In this document: one piece after another, positions 42,330 to 51,237 of the stretch
Layout: each line of letters begins with the position of its first letter
Position numbering within the stretch: the stretch's first letter is position 1
Assembly: GCA_002365175.1 (NCBI GenBank)
Contig: DEZK01000003.1
Span: forward strand, 51,933-115,932
Direction of reading: 5' to 3'
Origin: Raskinella chloraquaticus (SeqCode)
GTDB taxonomy: Bacteria; Pseudomonadota; Alphaproteobacteria; Rhizobiales; UBA4765
Length of the DNA stretch: 64,000 nucleotides
The notes under the pieces: generated by a model
The model's database searches: none
What the model was told of the DNA's origin: nothing
What the model saw: only the letters and a program-made list of their open reading frames with translations
Made by a program: the position numbers and the translations under genes

Positions 42330-44387
42330 TCAATTCGGCAGCGCCATCCGCCCCGCCATGATCTGGTCGAGCGGCTTGACGGGGAACGACAGAAGTTTGA
42401 TTTTTTCATCGCGCGTCAATGAGTGCGGGCCGATGCGCGCCAGCTTTTCGTAAAGGAGCGCCACCTCGACCCGCACCCGCTCGGAGGGTGCGGCGTCGGG
42501 AATAAGTGCGGCATGGAGTGCGCTTGCCGTCGGATCTTCAAGAATCTTGAGAAGCCCGCTGTCAACCGCCACCGCCGGCTCGCAGCGTAACGCTTCCGCG
42601 CGCGCCAGCTCACGGGCAGGCGCTGTCTCATCGGGCGTCAGAAACAGACGATGGCGCGCGGCCATCCGCCCCAGATCAAGGCGGCTCGACAGATGGGTCA
42701 GCACTGGCGCCACGATCATGCCGGCGAGCACCGGTGTCATCCACCAGAAAAACCCCGGATTGAACCAGTAGGCAACCCCGCTCCAGACCAGACCGATGAC
42801 CACATGCACCCAATGCGCGCGAACCGCCGCGCCAAGCGCCACGCCCCGATCATCGCGCGACTGGCTGTCCCATTGCACCACAAAGCCGCAAAGATTGCTG
42901 GCAACGAAATAGGAATGAAACAACATCATGATCGGCGCCAGCAATGCGGAAAAAATGAGCTCGATCACGGCTGAAACGATCAGCCCGACCGCTCCGCCGT
43001 AAAGCCGCGCCCGGCTGGGGTGACAGGCCGCCATCACGATCGACAGCAGCTTCGGGATCACCAGCATGCCAAGCGTAATCGCCAGCAGCGTCAGCATGTC
43101 GCCGGCCCGATCAATCGGCCAGGTGGGAAAAAGCGACAGCGAGCCGGTGAAGAAGCGATGCCCCTTCTGGGCCGTTTCCCACGCTGTCAGCGTCGAGAAG
43201 ATCAGCAGCGCAAGCCACAGCGGCGATGACACGAAGGCCATCACCCCCATGAACAGATGAAGCCGCGATAATGGCTTGATGCGGGTGGCAAAGACGACGC
43301 GGATATGTTGCAGATTGCCCTGGCACCAGCGCCGGTCGCGCGCCGCATAATCGAGGATGTTGGAGGGCAGTTCCTCCCACGATCCCTCAATGTCGGGAAC
43401 CAGCCACACCTTCCAGCCAGCGCGGCGCAACAAGGCCGCCTCGACGAAATCATGACTGAGGATGGCGCCACCCAGCGGCGGCCGCCCGGGCAGATGCGGC
43501 AGGCCGCAGCACTCGATGAAGGCCTCGGTCCGGATGATGGCGTTATGGCCCCAGTAATTGCCCGAGCCCAGCTGCCAGAAGGCAAGCCCCGCCGTCATCG
43601 TCGGACCATGAACGTGGCTGATGAATTGCAGAATGCGGGCAAACAGCGTCGAGCGCCCCGTCGGCTGCGGCGGCGCCTGGATGAGGCCGACCCTGGGATT
43701 GGCCTCCATCAGCGCGGCCATGACGGCGAGTGCTTCGCCCGTCATCGTCGAATCGGCATCAAACACCACCATGAAATCATAGCCGGCTGCCCATTTCTCG
43801 CAGAAATCCATCAGATTTCCCGATTTGCGCTCGGTATTGAATTCGCGCCGCCGGTAGAACACTTTTCCGCGCAATTTCAGAGCCTGCCGCAACGCCCCCC
43901 ATTCCAGCTCCTCGGCAATCCAGATGTCGGGATCGCGCGAATCCGACAGGACGAAGAAATCGAAGGCGGAGGCGAGGTTGAGGCGATCAAGCGATTCGTA
44001 GACGGAGCGGATGCGGGCAAACACCGCATGCGGCTCCTCATTGTAGACGGGAACGACAATCGCCGTGCGCGATGACAGGCTTTTGGGCACAGGCCGCAGG
44101 GTGGCGCGCCTCAGGCTGATGGGATCGCGCTTCGTCAGGCACAACGCCAGCCCGGTGATGGCACTGATGAACGAAAGCGCGATCCACAGGAAGTTGACGG
44201 TAAACAGGCTGACGATCATCGCTTCAAAGAATGTCAGCCCGTCGCTGCCCAGAATATCCAGCATCGACATCGAGGCAATCGCCGTCAGCAGCAGGACGGA
44301 ACCGAAAAAAACAACACGCCGCAACCCCGCCGCCGGCCCGTGCAACCGATAAACGTCGCTCACCTTCTCCAGCCCAAGATCAGCCAT
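42330..44387 (-). CDS. opgH: Glucans biosynthesis glucosyltransferase
   Basis: This 685-residue membrane glycosyltransferase builds the beta-1,2 backbone of osmoregulated periplasmic glucans from UDP-glucose. IVVPVYNEEPHAVFARIRSV opens the GT2 domain; VFDADSTMTGEA supplies the D-x-D, then HDFVEAALLRRAGWKVWLVP and RDRRWCQGNLQH give the catalytic Asp and the R-W-x-Q-G-N motif. Six to eight transmembrane helices flank the domain. It is shorter than E. coli OpgH (847), with a brief N-terminal extension, as is common in alphaproteobacteria. It overlaps the opgG stop by 8 bases. UDP-glucose would come from GalU. Confidence 0.94.
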   Translation of the reverse strand: MADLGLEKVSDVYRLHGPAAGLRRVVFFGSVLLLTAIASMSMLDILGSDGLTFFEAMIVSLFTVNFLWIALSFISAITGLALCLTKRDPISLRRATLRPVPKSLSSRTAIVVPVYNEEPHAVFARIRSVYESLDRLNLASAFDFFVLSDSRDPDIWIAEELEWGALRQALKLRGKVFYRRREFNTERKSGNLMDFCEKWAAGYDFMVVFDADSTMTGEALAVMAALMEANPRVGLIQAPPQPTGRSTLFARILQFISHVHGPTMTAGLAFWQLGSGNYWGHNAIIRTEAFIECCGLPHLPGRPPLGGAILSHDFVEAALLRRAGWKVWLVPDIEGSWEELPSNILDYAARDRRWCQGNLQHIRVVFATRIKPLSRLHLFMGVMAFVSSPLWLALLIFSTLTAWETAQKGHRFFTGSLSLFPTWPIDRAGDMLTLLAITLGMLVIPKLLSIVMAACHPSRARLYGGAVGLIVSAVIELIFSALLAPIMMLFHSYFVASNLCGFVVQWDSQSRDDRGVALGAAVRAHWVHVVIGLVWSGVAYWFNPGFFWWMTPVLAGMIVAPVLTHLSSRLDLGRMAARHRLFLTPDETAPARELARAEALRCEPAVAVDSGLLKILEDPTASALHAALIPDAAPSERVRVEVALLYEKLARIGPHSLTRDEKIKLLSFPVKPLDQIMAGRMALPN

Positions 44388-45948
44388 CCTGGCGCCATGG
44401 ATAGATCCACGTTTCCGACAACGTCTTGTCGCCTGCCCGCAGATAGGCCCGCAGATCGGTTGTGGAATTGGGCGGCGCCTTGAAGTCGAATACGGCGCGG
44501 ATACCTGCGATATCAGGATTGGCGATGACGAATTTGCGCAGGATCTGCCCCGATGGCGCCGAGGGCATCACCTCGACTTCACCCGGCGCGCGCATGAAAT
44601 AGGCAAGCTCGCCGCCGGCAAAATCAATGAGGAAGCGCCGTACCGTCGGGTCGTTATGCTCAGCCGCTTCATGGCTGAGAAGGCGCTTGCTGAAGGTATT
44701 GACGACCCGCCCGCCGGGATGATCGACATCGACATTGCTCACCGACATCAACGCACGCAACCGGTAGGCAAAACTGATCGGCTCGCCGACTTTCAGCTCG
44801 CTGCGCGGCACCCAGAAGGCCGAGATATTATCATTGGTCTCATCCGGCGTCGGGATTTCGATCAGCTCGACATGCCCCTCGCCCCACGCGCCCACCGGTT
44901 CGATCCAGTACGTCGGGCGCGCCTCATAGCGCAGATCGAGATCCTGATAATGGTCAAAGGCGCGATCACGCTGAACCAGCCCGAAGCCCCTCATATTATT
45001 GTCGAGGAAGGCTGAGACGGCGAGGCCGTTCGGGTTGCGCAAAGGCCGCCATATCCATTCCCCCGCGCCCGTATGGATCAAAAGCCCATCCGAATCATGG
45101 ACCTTCGGGCGATAATCGGTGGCCGGTCGTGACTGGTTCTCGCCATAAAAGAACATCGAGGAGAGCGGCGCGAGCCCGAGCTTGCGGATCGGCTTGCGGG
45201 CAAAAAGCGTCACCTGCACCGTGAGCTGCGATGCTTCACCCGGGTAGAGCGCGAACGCATAGGCTCCCGTCACCGAGGGGCTGTCGAGCAGCGCATAGAT
45301 CATAATCTGCTCGCCACCGGGCGCTGGCGGCACGATCCAGAATTCGCGGAAGGACGGAAATTCCTCGCCGCTGGAGACAGCCGTATCAATCGCCAGTCCG
45401 CGCGCCGACAGACCGTAGCGCTGGCCGCGTCCGAGCAAGCGAAAATAGCTTGCACCCAGAAACGAGATCAACTCATCGAAAAGCTTCGGTTGATTGAGAG
45501 GATAATGCAGACGAAAGCCGGCAAACCCCAACGTTTCGGGAAGGGGCGGGTCGAATTTGTTGCGCCCGAGATCGAAGAGATCGGAACGATAGGTGATCGG
45601 CTGGGCAACGCCGTCACGGACAATCGAGACACTGACCGGCCGCGTATAAAGAAACCCGAGATGAAACATCTGCAGGCGATAGCGGCTGCCTTCTTCATCC
45701 AGCAAGGCGCGATCGCGGCGAAAACGCAGGTCACGATAGGCGTCAAAACCAAGCTGACGCAAATTGTCTGGTGCCTGCGGACCCGGCTGGAAACCTTGCT
45801 GGCTCAGCGCCCGCGCCCGGGCGATGACCGAATCAAAGGCAAAAGCCGGCGTTTGCGCCGCGAGCCCGCCGGGGAGCATCACATGACCGCCGAGTATTGT
45901 GGCCGTTTTAAAAAAATCGCGCCGTCGCATGAGCGTCGATCGCTCCAT
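44380..45948 (-). CDS. opgG: Glucan biosynthesis protein, OpgG/OpgD type, Tat-exported
   Basis: This is a periplasmic protein of about 522 residues needed for glucan backbone branching or release. The N-terminus carries MRRRDFFKTATILGG, a twin-arginine signal, as in OpgD rather than Sec-exported OpgG. Characteristic segments are DAYRDLRFRRDRAL, RSDLFDLGRNKFDPPLPETLGFAGF split over residues about 115-145, and RDRAFDHYQDLDLRYEARPT. The start is uncertain: ATG codons at 45948 and 45930 are both reasonable. It is followed immediately by opgH with overlapping codons. The D versus G naming cannot be settled by sequence reading. Confidence 0.9.
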   Translation of the reverse strand: MERSTLMRRRDFFKTATILGGHVMLPGGLAAQTPAFAFDSVIARARALSQQGFQPGPQAPDNLRQLGFDAYRDLRFRRDRALLDEEGSRYRLQMFHLGFLYTRPVSVSIVRDGVAQPITYRSDLFDLGRNKFDPPLPETLGFAGFRLHYPLNQPKLFDELISFLGASYFRLLGRGQRYGLSARGLAIDTAVSSGEEFPSFREFWIVPPAPGGEQIMIYALLDSPSVTGAYAFALYPGEASQLTVQVTLFARKPIRKLGLAPLSSMFFYGENQSRPATDYRPKVHDSDGLLIHTGAGEWIWRPLRNPNGLAVSAFLDNNMRGFGLVQRDRAFDHYQDLDLRYEARPTYWIEPVGAWGEGHVELIEIPTPDETNDNISAFWVPRSELKVGEPISFAYRLRALMSVSNVDVDHPGGRVVNTFSKRLLSHEAAEHNDPTVRRFLIDFAGGELAYFMRAPGEVEVMPSAPSGQILRKFVIANPDIAGIRAVFDFKAPPNSTTDLRAYLRAGDKTLSETWIYPWRQDG

Positions 45949-46169
45949 TTCCTGCCAGCATCGCCCCTGCATCATTGCCCAAACGTCAACGCTGCATGAT
46001 CGCGCTTTCCCCTCGCACACATCGACGGAACTGGCAACGCAGCGCATTTTGTTAAGTCACTGTTCATCCTCAGCAACTCTTTCCTCAAAAAAGAAGAAAA
46101 ACTGAAGCCGCCGCGCCGTTTTTCTCTTGCGTGCGATGGTCAATTGCCTCATATAGCGCTCACCCAATT

Positions 46170-46575
46170 CTGCACGTGCCTGTGGTCGCGTGCTGGTCGG
46201 TGGGCATCCGGACAAGAGGCCGGACAGCCGCCCGATGCAAATGAATGGCGAGGGATCGTCATTCGGGGTGCGTTACGCACCGAGCATCGAACCTCGACCG
46301 GCAGCCGGAATAGACCGGTGAACCCCGTCCTCCGCGGGGGACGCGACTTGAAGCAACGACGGAGCGGGTCTTTTCGGTCTCAGCCGGTTTCCACCGCCGG
46401 CGGTCTGTCGAGGCTTGTCCATCTTGCCCGGCGTGCGGAGCGGTCTCCCGTTCCAATCCACGGCATATCATTCGCGGGGCCGGTCGCTACCGGCCTGCTA
46501 TTGATGCCCATGACGTCCTGCCTCCACAGCAGGCGCATGATCACATTGATAGCCTTGGGTTAACGCCTTGCGGCA
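46170..46575 (+). ncRNA. speF-type structured leader upstream of ornithine decarboxylase
   Basis: A roughly 400-base non-coding stretch with many short perfect stems precedes the decarboxylase gene: GGTGCG/CGCACC with a TTA loop at 46267-46281, CCCCG/CGGGG at 46323-46339, and GGCCGGT/ACCGGCC with a CGCT loop at 46478-46495. The intervening GCGACTTGAAGCAACGACGG and GGTCTTTTCGG blocks resemble the speF RNA motif known upstream of alphaproteobacterial ornithine decarboxylase genes. An open frame across it (46144-46563) has no protein-like features. Boundaries are approximate. It probably senses polyamine or translation state to control the decarboxylase. Confidence 0.8.
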
Positions 46576-46589
46576 TGGGAGATACCGCA

Positions 46590-47720
46590 ATGAGCGATCG
46601 CATTCGCAACTACCTCGCCGCTCATCGTTTCGATGAGCCTGTCATGGTGCTCGATCTCAATCGCGTTCGGGACAATTACCTGGCCTTTGCCAAGGCCTTG
46701 CCTGACACGCGCGTGTTCTATGCAGTGAAAGCCAACCCGGCGCCGGAAGTGTTGTCGCTTCTGGCGGATCTTGGCTCCTGCTTTGACATCGCCTCCGTGC
46801 AGGAATTGCAGATGGCGCTGGCCGCTGGTGCGACGCCCGATCGCATTTCGTTTGGCAACACGATCAAGAAGGAAGCGGATGTTGCGCGCGCCTATGGGCT
46901 TGGCATCCGTCTCTTTGCCGTTGATTGCGTGGCTGAAGTGGAAAAGATCGCCCGTGCCGCACCTGGCTCGAAAGTGTTCTGCCGCGTGCTCTGCGACGGG
47001 GCAGGCGCCGAATGGCCGCTATCGCGCAAATTCGGCTGCGAGCCGCAGATGGCGGTCGATGTGCTCGAACACGCCCATCGCCTCGGGCTGATCGCCCATG
47101 GGGTCTCGTTCCATGTCGGATCGCAACAGCGCAATCCGAACATGTGGAACGAGGCGCTTGCCATGGCCTCGAAAGTGTTCCGCGATTGCGCTGATCGCGG
47201 CATTACGCTTGCCATGGTCAATCTCGGTGGCGGCTTTCCGACCAAATACCTGAAGGCGGTGCCGAAGGTACAAGCCTATGGCAACGCCATCTTCGAGGCG
47301 CTGCGCCGCCATTTCGGCAACCGCATCCCGGAGACCATCATCGAGCCTGGCCGGGGCATGGTGGGCAATGCCGGCATCATCCAGGCCGAGGTGGTTCTCG
47401 TTTCGAAGAAGCGCGAGGATGATGACGTGCGCTGGGTCTATCTCGACATCGGCAAATTCGGCGGTCTCGCCGAGACGATGGACGAATCGATCCGCTACGC
47501 CATCAAAACGCCGCGCGACGGCGCAGCCCTTGAGCCCTGCGTTCTGGCGGGCCCGACCTGCGATTCGATGGATGTGATGTATGAGAAAGAGCCCTACATG
47601 CTGCCTATCTCGCTCGAGATCGGCGACAAGGTTCTGATCGAAGGCACCGGCGCCTATACCACTACCTATGCGGCAGTGGCCTTCAACGGCTTTCCGCCCT
47701 TGCGCCAGATCGTCATCTGA
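46590..47720 (+). CDS. odc: Ornithine decarboxylase (alanine racemase-fold, PLP-dependent)
   Basis: This 376-residue type III PLP enzyme makes putrescine from ornithine, possibly also cadaverine from lysine. VFYAVKANPAPEVLSLLADL contains the PLP lysine; GVSFHVGSQQRNP, LGGGFPTKY, EPGRGMVGNAG (phosphate binding) and LAGPTCDSMDVMYE (active-site Cys-Asp) follow in family order. The ATG at 46590 has GGGAGA eight bases upstream; the in-frame ATG at 46575 is less well placed. The structured leader lies just upstream, and the homospermidine synthase gene that consumes putrescine lies 1.3 kb downstream. Confidence 0.94.
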   Translation: MSDRIRNYLAAHRFDEPVMVLDLNRVRDNYLAFAKALPDTRVFYAVKANPAPEVLSLLADLGSCFDIASVQELQMALAAGATPDRISFGNTIKKEADVARAYGLGIRLFAVDCVAEVEKIARAAPGSKVFCRVLCDGAGAEWPLSRKFGCEPQMAVDVLEHAHRLGLIAHGVSFHVGSQQRNPNMWNEALAMASKVFRDCADRGITLAMVNLGGGFPTKYLKAVPKVQAYGNAIFEALRRHFGNRIPETIIEPGRGMVGNAGIIQAEVVLVSKKREDDDVRWVYLDIGKFGGLAETMDESIRYAIKTPRDGAALEPCVLAGPTCDSMDVMYEKEPYMLPISLEIGDKVLIEGTGAYTTTYAAVAFNGFPPLRQIVI

Positions 47721-47728
47721 TCCGCTGC

Positions 47729-47748
47729 GCCGGCCCTGCGGGGCCGGC
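47729..47748 (+). terminator. Strong hairpin after ornithine decarboxylase gene
   Basis: GCCGGCCC and GGGCCGGC form a perfect 8-bp stem with a TGCG loop starting nine bases after the stop codon. Only a pyrimidine-rich stretch follows (CTCTGTCCTT), so it is a weak intrinsic terminator or a 3' stabilising hairpin. Confidence 0.6.
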
Positions 47749-47789
47749 GGCTCTGTCCTTAATCCTCCTCATGGCTTCAGGGGGTTTAC

Positions 47790-48329
47790 ATGCTCGTCTT
47801 CGATCATCACACGACAGTCGACAGGCAAGGCGTCGAGGACCTCCTCGATCGCGCCTTCGGTGCGGATCGCCTTCAAAAGCCGGCCCAGGCACTGCGCGAG
47901 GGCCAGATGCCGGCGCGCGGCCTTGCCTTTCTTGTGCGCGACAACGCTCTGCCCTGGGGCAGCCGCATCGTTGGCACGCTGACCTTCTGGAACGTGCTCG
48001 CCGGCCCGGCAACGCGCGCCCTGCTGCTTGGCCCGCTCGCGGTTGATCCTGACTATCAGGGCACCGGGATCGGCCGCGCCCTCATGCTGCGCGGGCTTGA
48101 TCAGGCCCGCCAGCTTGGCCATAGCGCCGTCGTTCTGGTGGGCGATCCGCGCTATTATAGCCGGTTCGGCTTTTCGAAGGCACCCGTCGAGCGGCTTGTC
48201 ATGCCGGGCGATGGCGATGAGCGGCGGTTTCTTGGCCGCGAACTCATTCAGGGCGCCCTCGCTCATGCCACGGGTTTCATGCGCCCGGCGGTCCGCCTGC
48301 CCACCTGTCTGACCGCGCAGGCGGCGTGA
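47790..48329 (+). CDS. GNAT-family N-acetyltransferase
   Basis: This 179-residue acetyltransferase has the acetyl-CoA loop DPDYQGTGIGRALMLRGLDQ (Q-x-x-G-x-G) preceded by the beta strand LLLGPLAVD, and a conserved C-terminal VLVGDPRYYSRFGFSKAPVE of the YhbS-like subgroup. The substrate is unknown. Located between ornithine decarboxylase and homospermidine synthase on the same strand, it could acetylate a polyamine or an unrelated amine. Confidence 0.88.
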   Translation: MLVFDHHTTVDRQGVEDLLDRAFGADRLQKPAQALREGQMPARGLAFLVRDNALPWGSRIVGTLTFWNVLAGPATRALLLGPLAVDPDYQGTGIGRALMLRGLDQARQLGHSAVVLVGDPRYYSRFGFSKAPVERLVMPGDGDERRFLGRELIQGALAHATGFMRPAVRLPTCLTAQAA

Positions 48330-48424
48330 TGCCTCTTGGCGCGGGGCGCTGAAAGCGCCATCCTTGCGGCCTGAGCCAGCACCTCGCTGTCGCTCGGGCG
48401 CAGTGAGCCCACAAGGGAGCCAAA

Positions 48425-48829
48425 ATGGTCACGACCAATGACGCCAGTTCCGCCCAGAGCTTCACCGTCAGCCATCATAACGAGGCCGATTTCAAGACGG
48501 GCGGCTTGCGCGACTATTCCGCCTACCGCGATCTTGGTGTGGCCGCCGCCACCAACGGGCTTGCGACCGCTCACGTCATCCGCATGGTCAAACCCTTCTC
48601 GCCAGCCCTGAGTGAACGCCATCGCCACGACGTGCACTTCCAGATGATCTATGTGCTGAAGGGCTGGTTCTCGACTGAATTCGAGGGCGAAGGCGCCCAT
48701 GTCTTCAAGGCTGGTTCAAGCTGGGTGCAGCCTCCCAATATCCGCCACACCGTGGTCGGCTGGTCTGATGATTGCGAGCTTCTCGAAATCATCCTGCCCG
48801 CTGACGCTGAAACCGTTCTTGAGCCCTGA
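48425..48829 (+). CDS. Cupin-domain protein
   Basis: This 134-residue single-domain cupin has LSERHRHDVHFQMIYVLKGW, the first cupin motif with two or three potential metal histidines, and SSWVQPPNIRHTVVGW, the second motif with a histidine. GGGAG precedes the ATG by five bases. No catalytic type can be assigned. It is a third plus-strand gene in the polyamine neighbourhood and may be co-transcribed with the GNAT gene 95 bases upstream. Confidence 0.85.
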   Translation: MVTTNDASSAQSFTVSHHNEADFKTGGLRDYSAYRDLGVAAATNGLATAHVIRMVKPFSPALSERHRHDVHFQMIYVLKGWFSTEFEGEGAHVFKAGSSWVQPPNIRHTVVGWSDDCELLEIILPADAETVLEP

Positions 48830-49044
48830 TTCGGTTTGCCGATTCTCGCCAGAGCCACCAGATGAGCCAGGCTGTCGCAAGCCATATCAATGTCCGCCAA
48901 TGCCGGATTGAATGATCGGGCGAACCTTGCACTTGGCTGCGCCACGCGTGATCGACAAGGCAAGAGTTAACGTGTAGCAAGCCCTCGTCACGTGGCGCCG
49001 TCAGGCTGCCCTTCCCGTCATCATTTGCCTTTCAGGGACAATCC

Positions 49045-50478
49045 ATGCCCCAGCACCCCATCCATGCAAAAATTTCCGGCCCTGTCGTCATGATCGGCTT
49101 CGGCTCGATCGGTCGCGGCACGCTGCCGCTCATCGAGCGTCATTTCGAGTTCGACAAGAGCCGTTTCGTTGTCATTGATCCCGATGACAGTGACAGGGCC
49201 ATCCTTGACAAACATGGCATCCGCTTCATTCACCAGGCGGTGACGCGGGACAATTACAAGGAATTGCTGAAGCCGCTCCTCACCGCAGGCGGCGGACAAG
49301 GCTTCTGCGTCAACCTCTCAGTCGACACCTCCTCGCTCGACATCATGGAGTTCTGCCGCGATATCGGCGCGCTCTATATCGACACCGTGGTGGAACCCTG
49401 GGTCGGCTTCTACTGGGATACGTCCAAAGGGCCGGAAGCGCGCTCGAATTATGCCCTGCGCGAGACTGTCCTTGCGGCACGGCGCAAGACGCCTGGCGGC
49501 ACAACAGCCGTCTCCTGCTGCGGCGCCAATCCGGGCATGGTCTCATGGTTCGTCAAGCAGGCTCTGGTCAATCTTGCCGCCGATCTGGGACACAAGGGCA
49601 ACGAGCCGACGACGCGCGAGGAATGGGGCAGGCTCGCCCAGCGGCTTGGCGTCAAGGGCATTCATATCGCCGAGCGCGATACCCAACGCTCGAGAACCCC
49701 GAAGCCGCGTGACATCTTTGTCAACACCTGGTCGGTCGAAGGGTTCCTGTCGGAGGGCATGCAACCAGCCGAACTTGGCTGGGGCACGCATGAAACCTGG
49801 ATGCCGGAGAATGGCCGCACCCACAAGGATGGCTGCGGCGCGGCGATCTATCTCCTCCAGCCCGGCGCCAATACCCGCGTGCGCTCGTGGTGTCCGACGC
49901 CAGGCGCCCAGTACGGCTTTCTCGTCACCCATAATGAATCGATCTCGATTGCCGATTATTTCACCCTGCGTGACGGTGCCGGCAAGGCGATCTATCGCCC
50001 GACCTGCCATTATGCCTATCACCCGGCCAACGACGCCGTGCTGTCGCTGCACGAGATGTTCGGCAAGGCCGGCAAGATGCAGGATGAACACCACATTCTC
50101 GATGAACATGAGATCGTCGATGGCATCGACGAACTGGGCGTGCTGCTCTACGGCCATGGCAAGAACGCCTATTGGTATGGCTCGCAACTCTCCATCGAGG
50201 AAACCCGCTCCGTTGCCCCCTACCAGAACGCAACCGGCTTGCAGGTAACGTCTGCGGTGCTGGCCGGCATGGTATGGGCGCTCGAAAACCCGATGGCTGG
50301 CATCGTTGAAGCCGATGAAATGGATTTTCGCCGCTGCCTTGAGGTACAGACGCCCTATCTCGGCCCGGTGAAAGGCTATTACACCGACTGGACGCCGCTG
50401 ACCGACCGCCCGGGCTTTTTCCCTGAGGATATCGACACCAGCGACCCCTGGCAGTTCCGTAACGTGCTGGTGCGTTGA
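49045..50478 (+). CDS. hss: Homospermidine synthase
   Basis: This 477-residue NAD-dependent enzyme condenses two putrescines to homospermidine, the main triamine of many rhizobia. VVMIGFGSIGRGTLPLIERH is the N-terminal Rossmann motif; VEPWVGFYWDT, CCGANPGMVSWFVKQAL and HGKNAYWYGSQLSIEETR are typical of the bacterial family. Size matches the Rhizobium and Blastochloris enzymes. AGGGAC lies ahead of the start. It completes the pathway from ornithine begun at 46590. Confidence 0.95.
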   Translation: MPQHPIHAKISGPVVMIGFGSIGRGTLPLIERHFEFDKSRFVVIDPDDSDRAILDKHGIRFIHQAVTRDNYKELLKPLLTAGGGQGFCVNLSVDTSSLDIMEFCRDIGALYIDTVVEPWVGFYWDTSKGPEARSNYALRETVLAARRKTPGGTTAVSCCGANPGMVSWFVKQALVNLAADLGHKGNEPTTREEWGRLAQRLGVKGIHIAERDTQRSRTPKPRDIFVNTWSVEGFLSEGMQPAELGWGTHETWMPENGRTHKDGCGAAIYLLQPGANTRVRSWCPTPGAQYGFLVTHNESISIADYFTLRDGAGKAIYRPTCHYAYHPANDAVLSLHEMFGKAGKMQDEHHILDEHEIVDGIDELGVLLYGHGKNAYWYGSQLSIEETRSVAPYQNATGLQVTSAVLAGMVWALENPMAGIVEADEMDFRRCLEVQTPYLGPVKGYYTDWTPLTDRPGFFPEDIDTSDPWQFRNVLVR

Positions 50479-50612
50479 GGCGGGGCCGCGTTTACGTTCT
50501 TCAGCGAATTTGCGTCAGGGGCTAGCAATCCTCTTCCCGCTACCCGATATTATGCTTTAGGATAGGTACGACAGGCGGCCTATTGGCCGCGCACAGAGTT
50601 TGAGAGGACGTG

Positions 50613-50855
50613 ATGGGCGCATTCAGCATCTGGCATTGGCTAGTCGTCGGGCTTCTCGCCCTGCTGCTGTTCGGTGGCAAGGGCAAGATCTCGGAAATGA
50701 TGGGCGATGTCGCCAAAGGCATCAAATCCTTCAAGAAAGGCCTTGCCGAAGACGAAACCGTTGAAGCAAAGCCCGCTGGTTCTGTCACTGACCAGACGGT
50801 GGCACAGCAGGCCGCTCCGCAGGCGAACGCCTCCGCCGCGCCACCACGCAGCTGA
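50613..50855 (+). CDS. tatA: Twin-arginine translocase subunit TatA
   Basis: This 80-residue protein has the TatA layout: an N-terminal transmembrane helix (FSIWHWLVVGLLALLLFG), then a hinge and an amphipathic helix (GDVAKGIKSFKKGLAEDE), with an acidic, Ala-rich tail. The ATG at 50613 is preceded by GAGAGGA. It forms the pore of the folded-protein export system used by the Tat-signal proteins seen here, such as the OpgG/D protein. tatB and tatC do not follow; the next genes are on the other strand, so it is separated from the rest of the machinery in this window. Confidence 0.9.
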   Translation: MGAFSIWHWLVVGLLALLLFGGKGKISEMMGDVAKGIKSFKKGLAEDETVEAKPAGSVTDQTVAQQAAPQANASAAPPRS

Positions 50856-50936
50856 GGCGCGGTGCGCCTCTTGACGGCGCCGCAGACGGAAAATCGCCGG
50901 AAACGAGTGATGGGCCCGGCAGGAGCTCTGATCGCG

Positions 50937-51236
50937 TCATGAAGCGGGGCCGGTCATTCTGGCTGCCCGCCACGCGCCGACGGCGTCTGCGACCATCGCT
51001 TCGCTCAGGCTGTCGAGCGGCCCGCGCAATTTGAAGGCCGCCTCGACGCTTGCTTTGCCGCGCACCAGCACGGCGGTCTCGATGCCGCCAGGGCACGAGG
51101 GATCGCCGCATTCGATCTCGCTGATCGATACCGTCTTGCTGTCATCGACCGCCAGCGCTGCCCGCACCCACCCTTTGAGGCGCTCGACATCCTTCTGGCG
51201 CTTCTCATCCGGCCTGAACCAGCGCCCGAGACGCAT
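50937..51236 (-). CDS. Small conserved protein, last gene of the zinc operon
   Basis: This 99-residue protein starts one base after the WD40 gene stop (TGACATG), which rules out the longer frame to 51380. It has a basic, charged N-terminus (RWFRPDEKRQKDVERLKGWV) and a cysteine pair in IECGDPSCPGGIETAVLV, possibly a metal- or thiol-reactive motif. It contains no signal peptide. I recognise it as a type of small protein found beside COG0523 and WD40 genes, but have no function for it. Confidence 0.7.
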   Translation of the reverse strand: MRLGRWFRPDEKRQKDVERLKGWVRAALAVDDSKTVSISEIECGDPSCPGGIETAVLVRGKASVEAAFKLRGPLDSLSEAMVADAVGAWRAARMTGPAS

Positions 51237-51237
51237 G

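Noticed and set aside
46144..46563. A 139-codon open frame upstream of ornithine decarboxylase
   Set aside because: The translation has no family resemblance and unusual composition (Arg/Ser/Gly rich). The same bases form many short stems expected of the speF-type leader.
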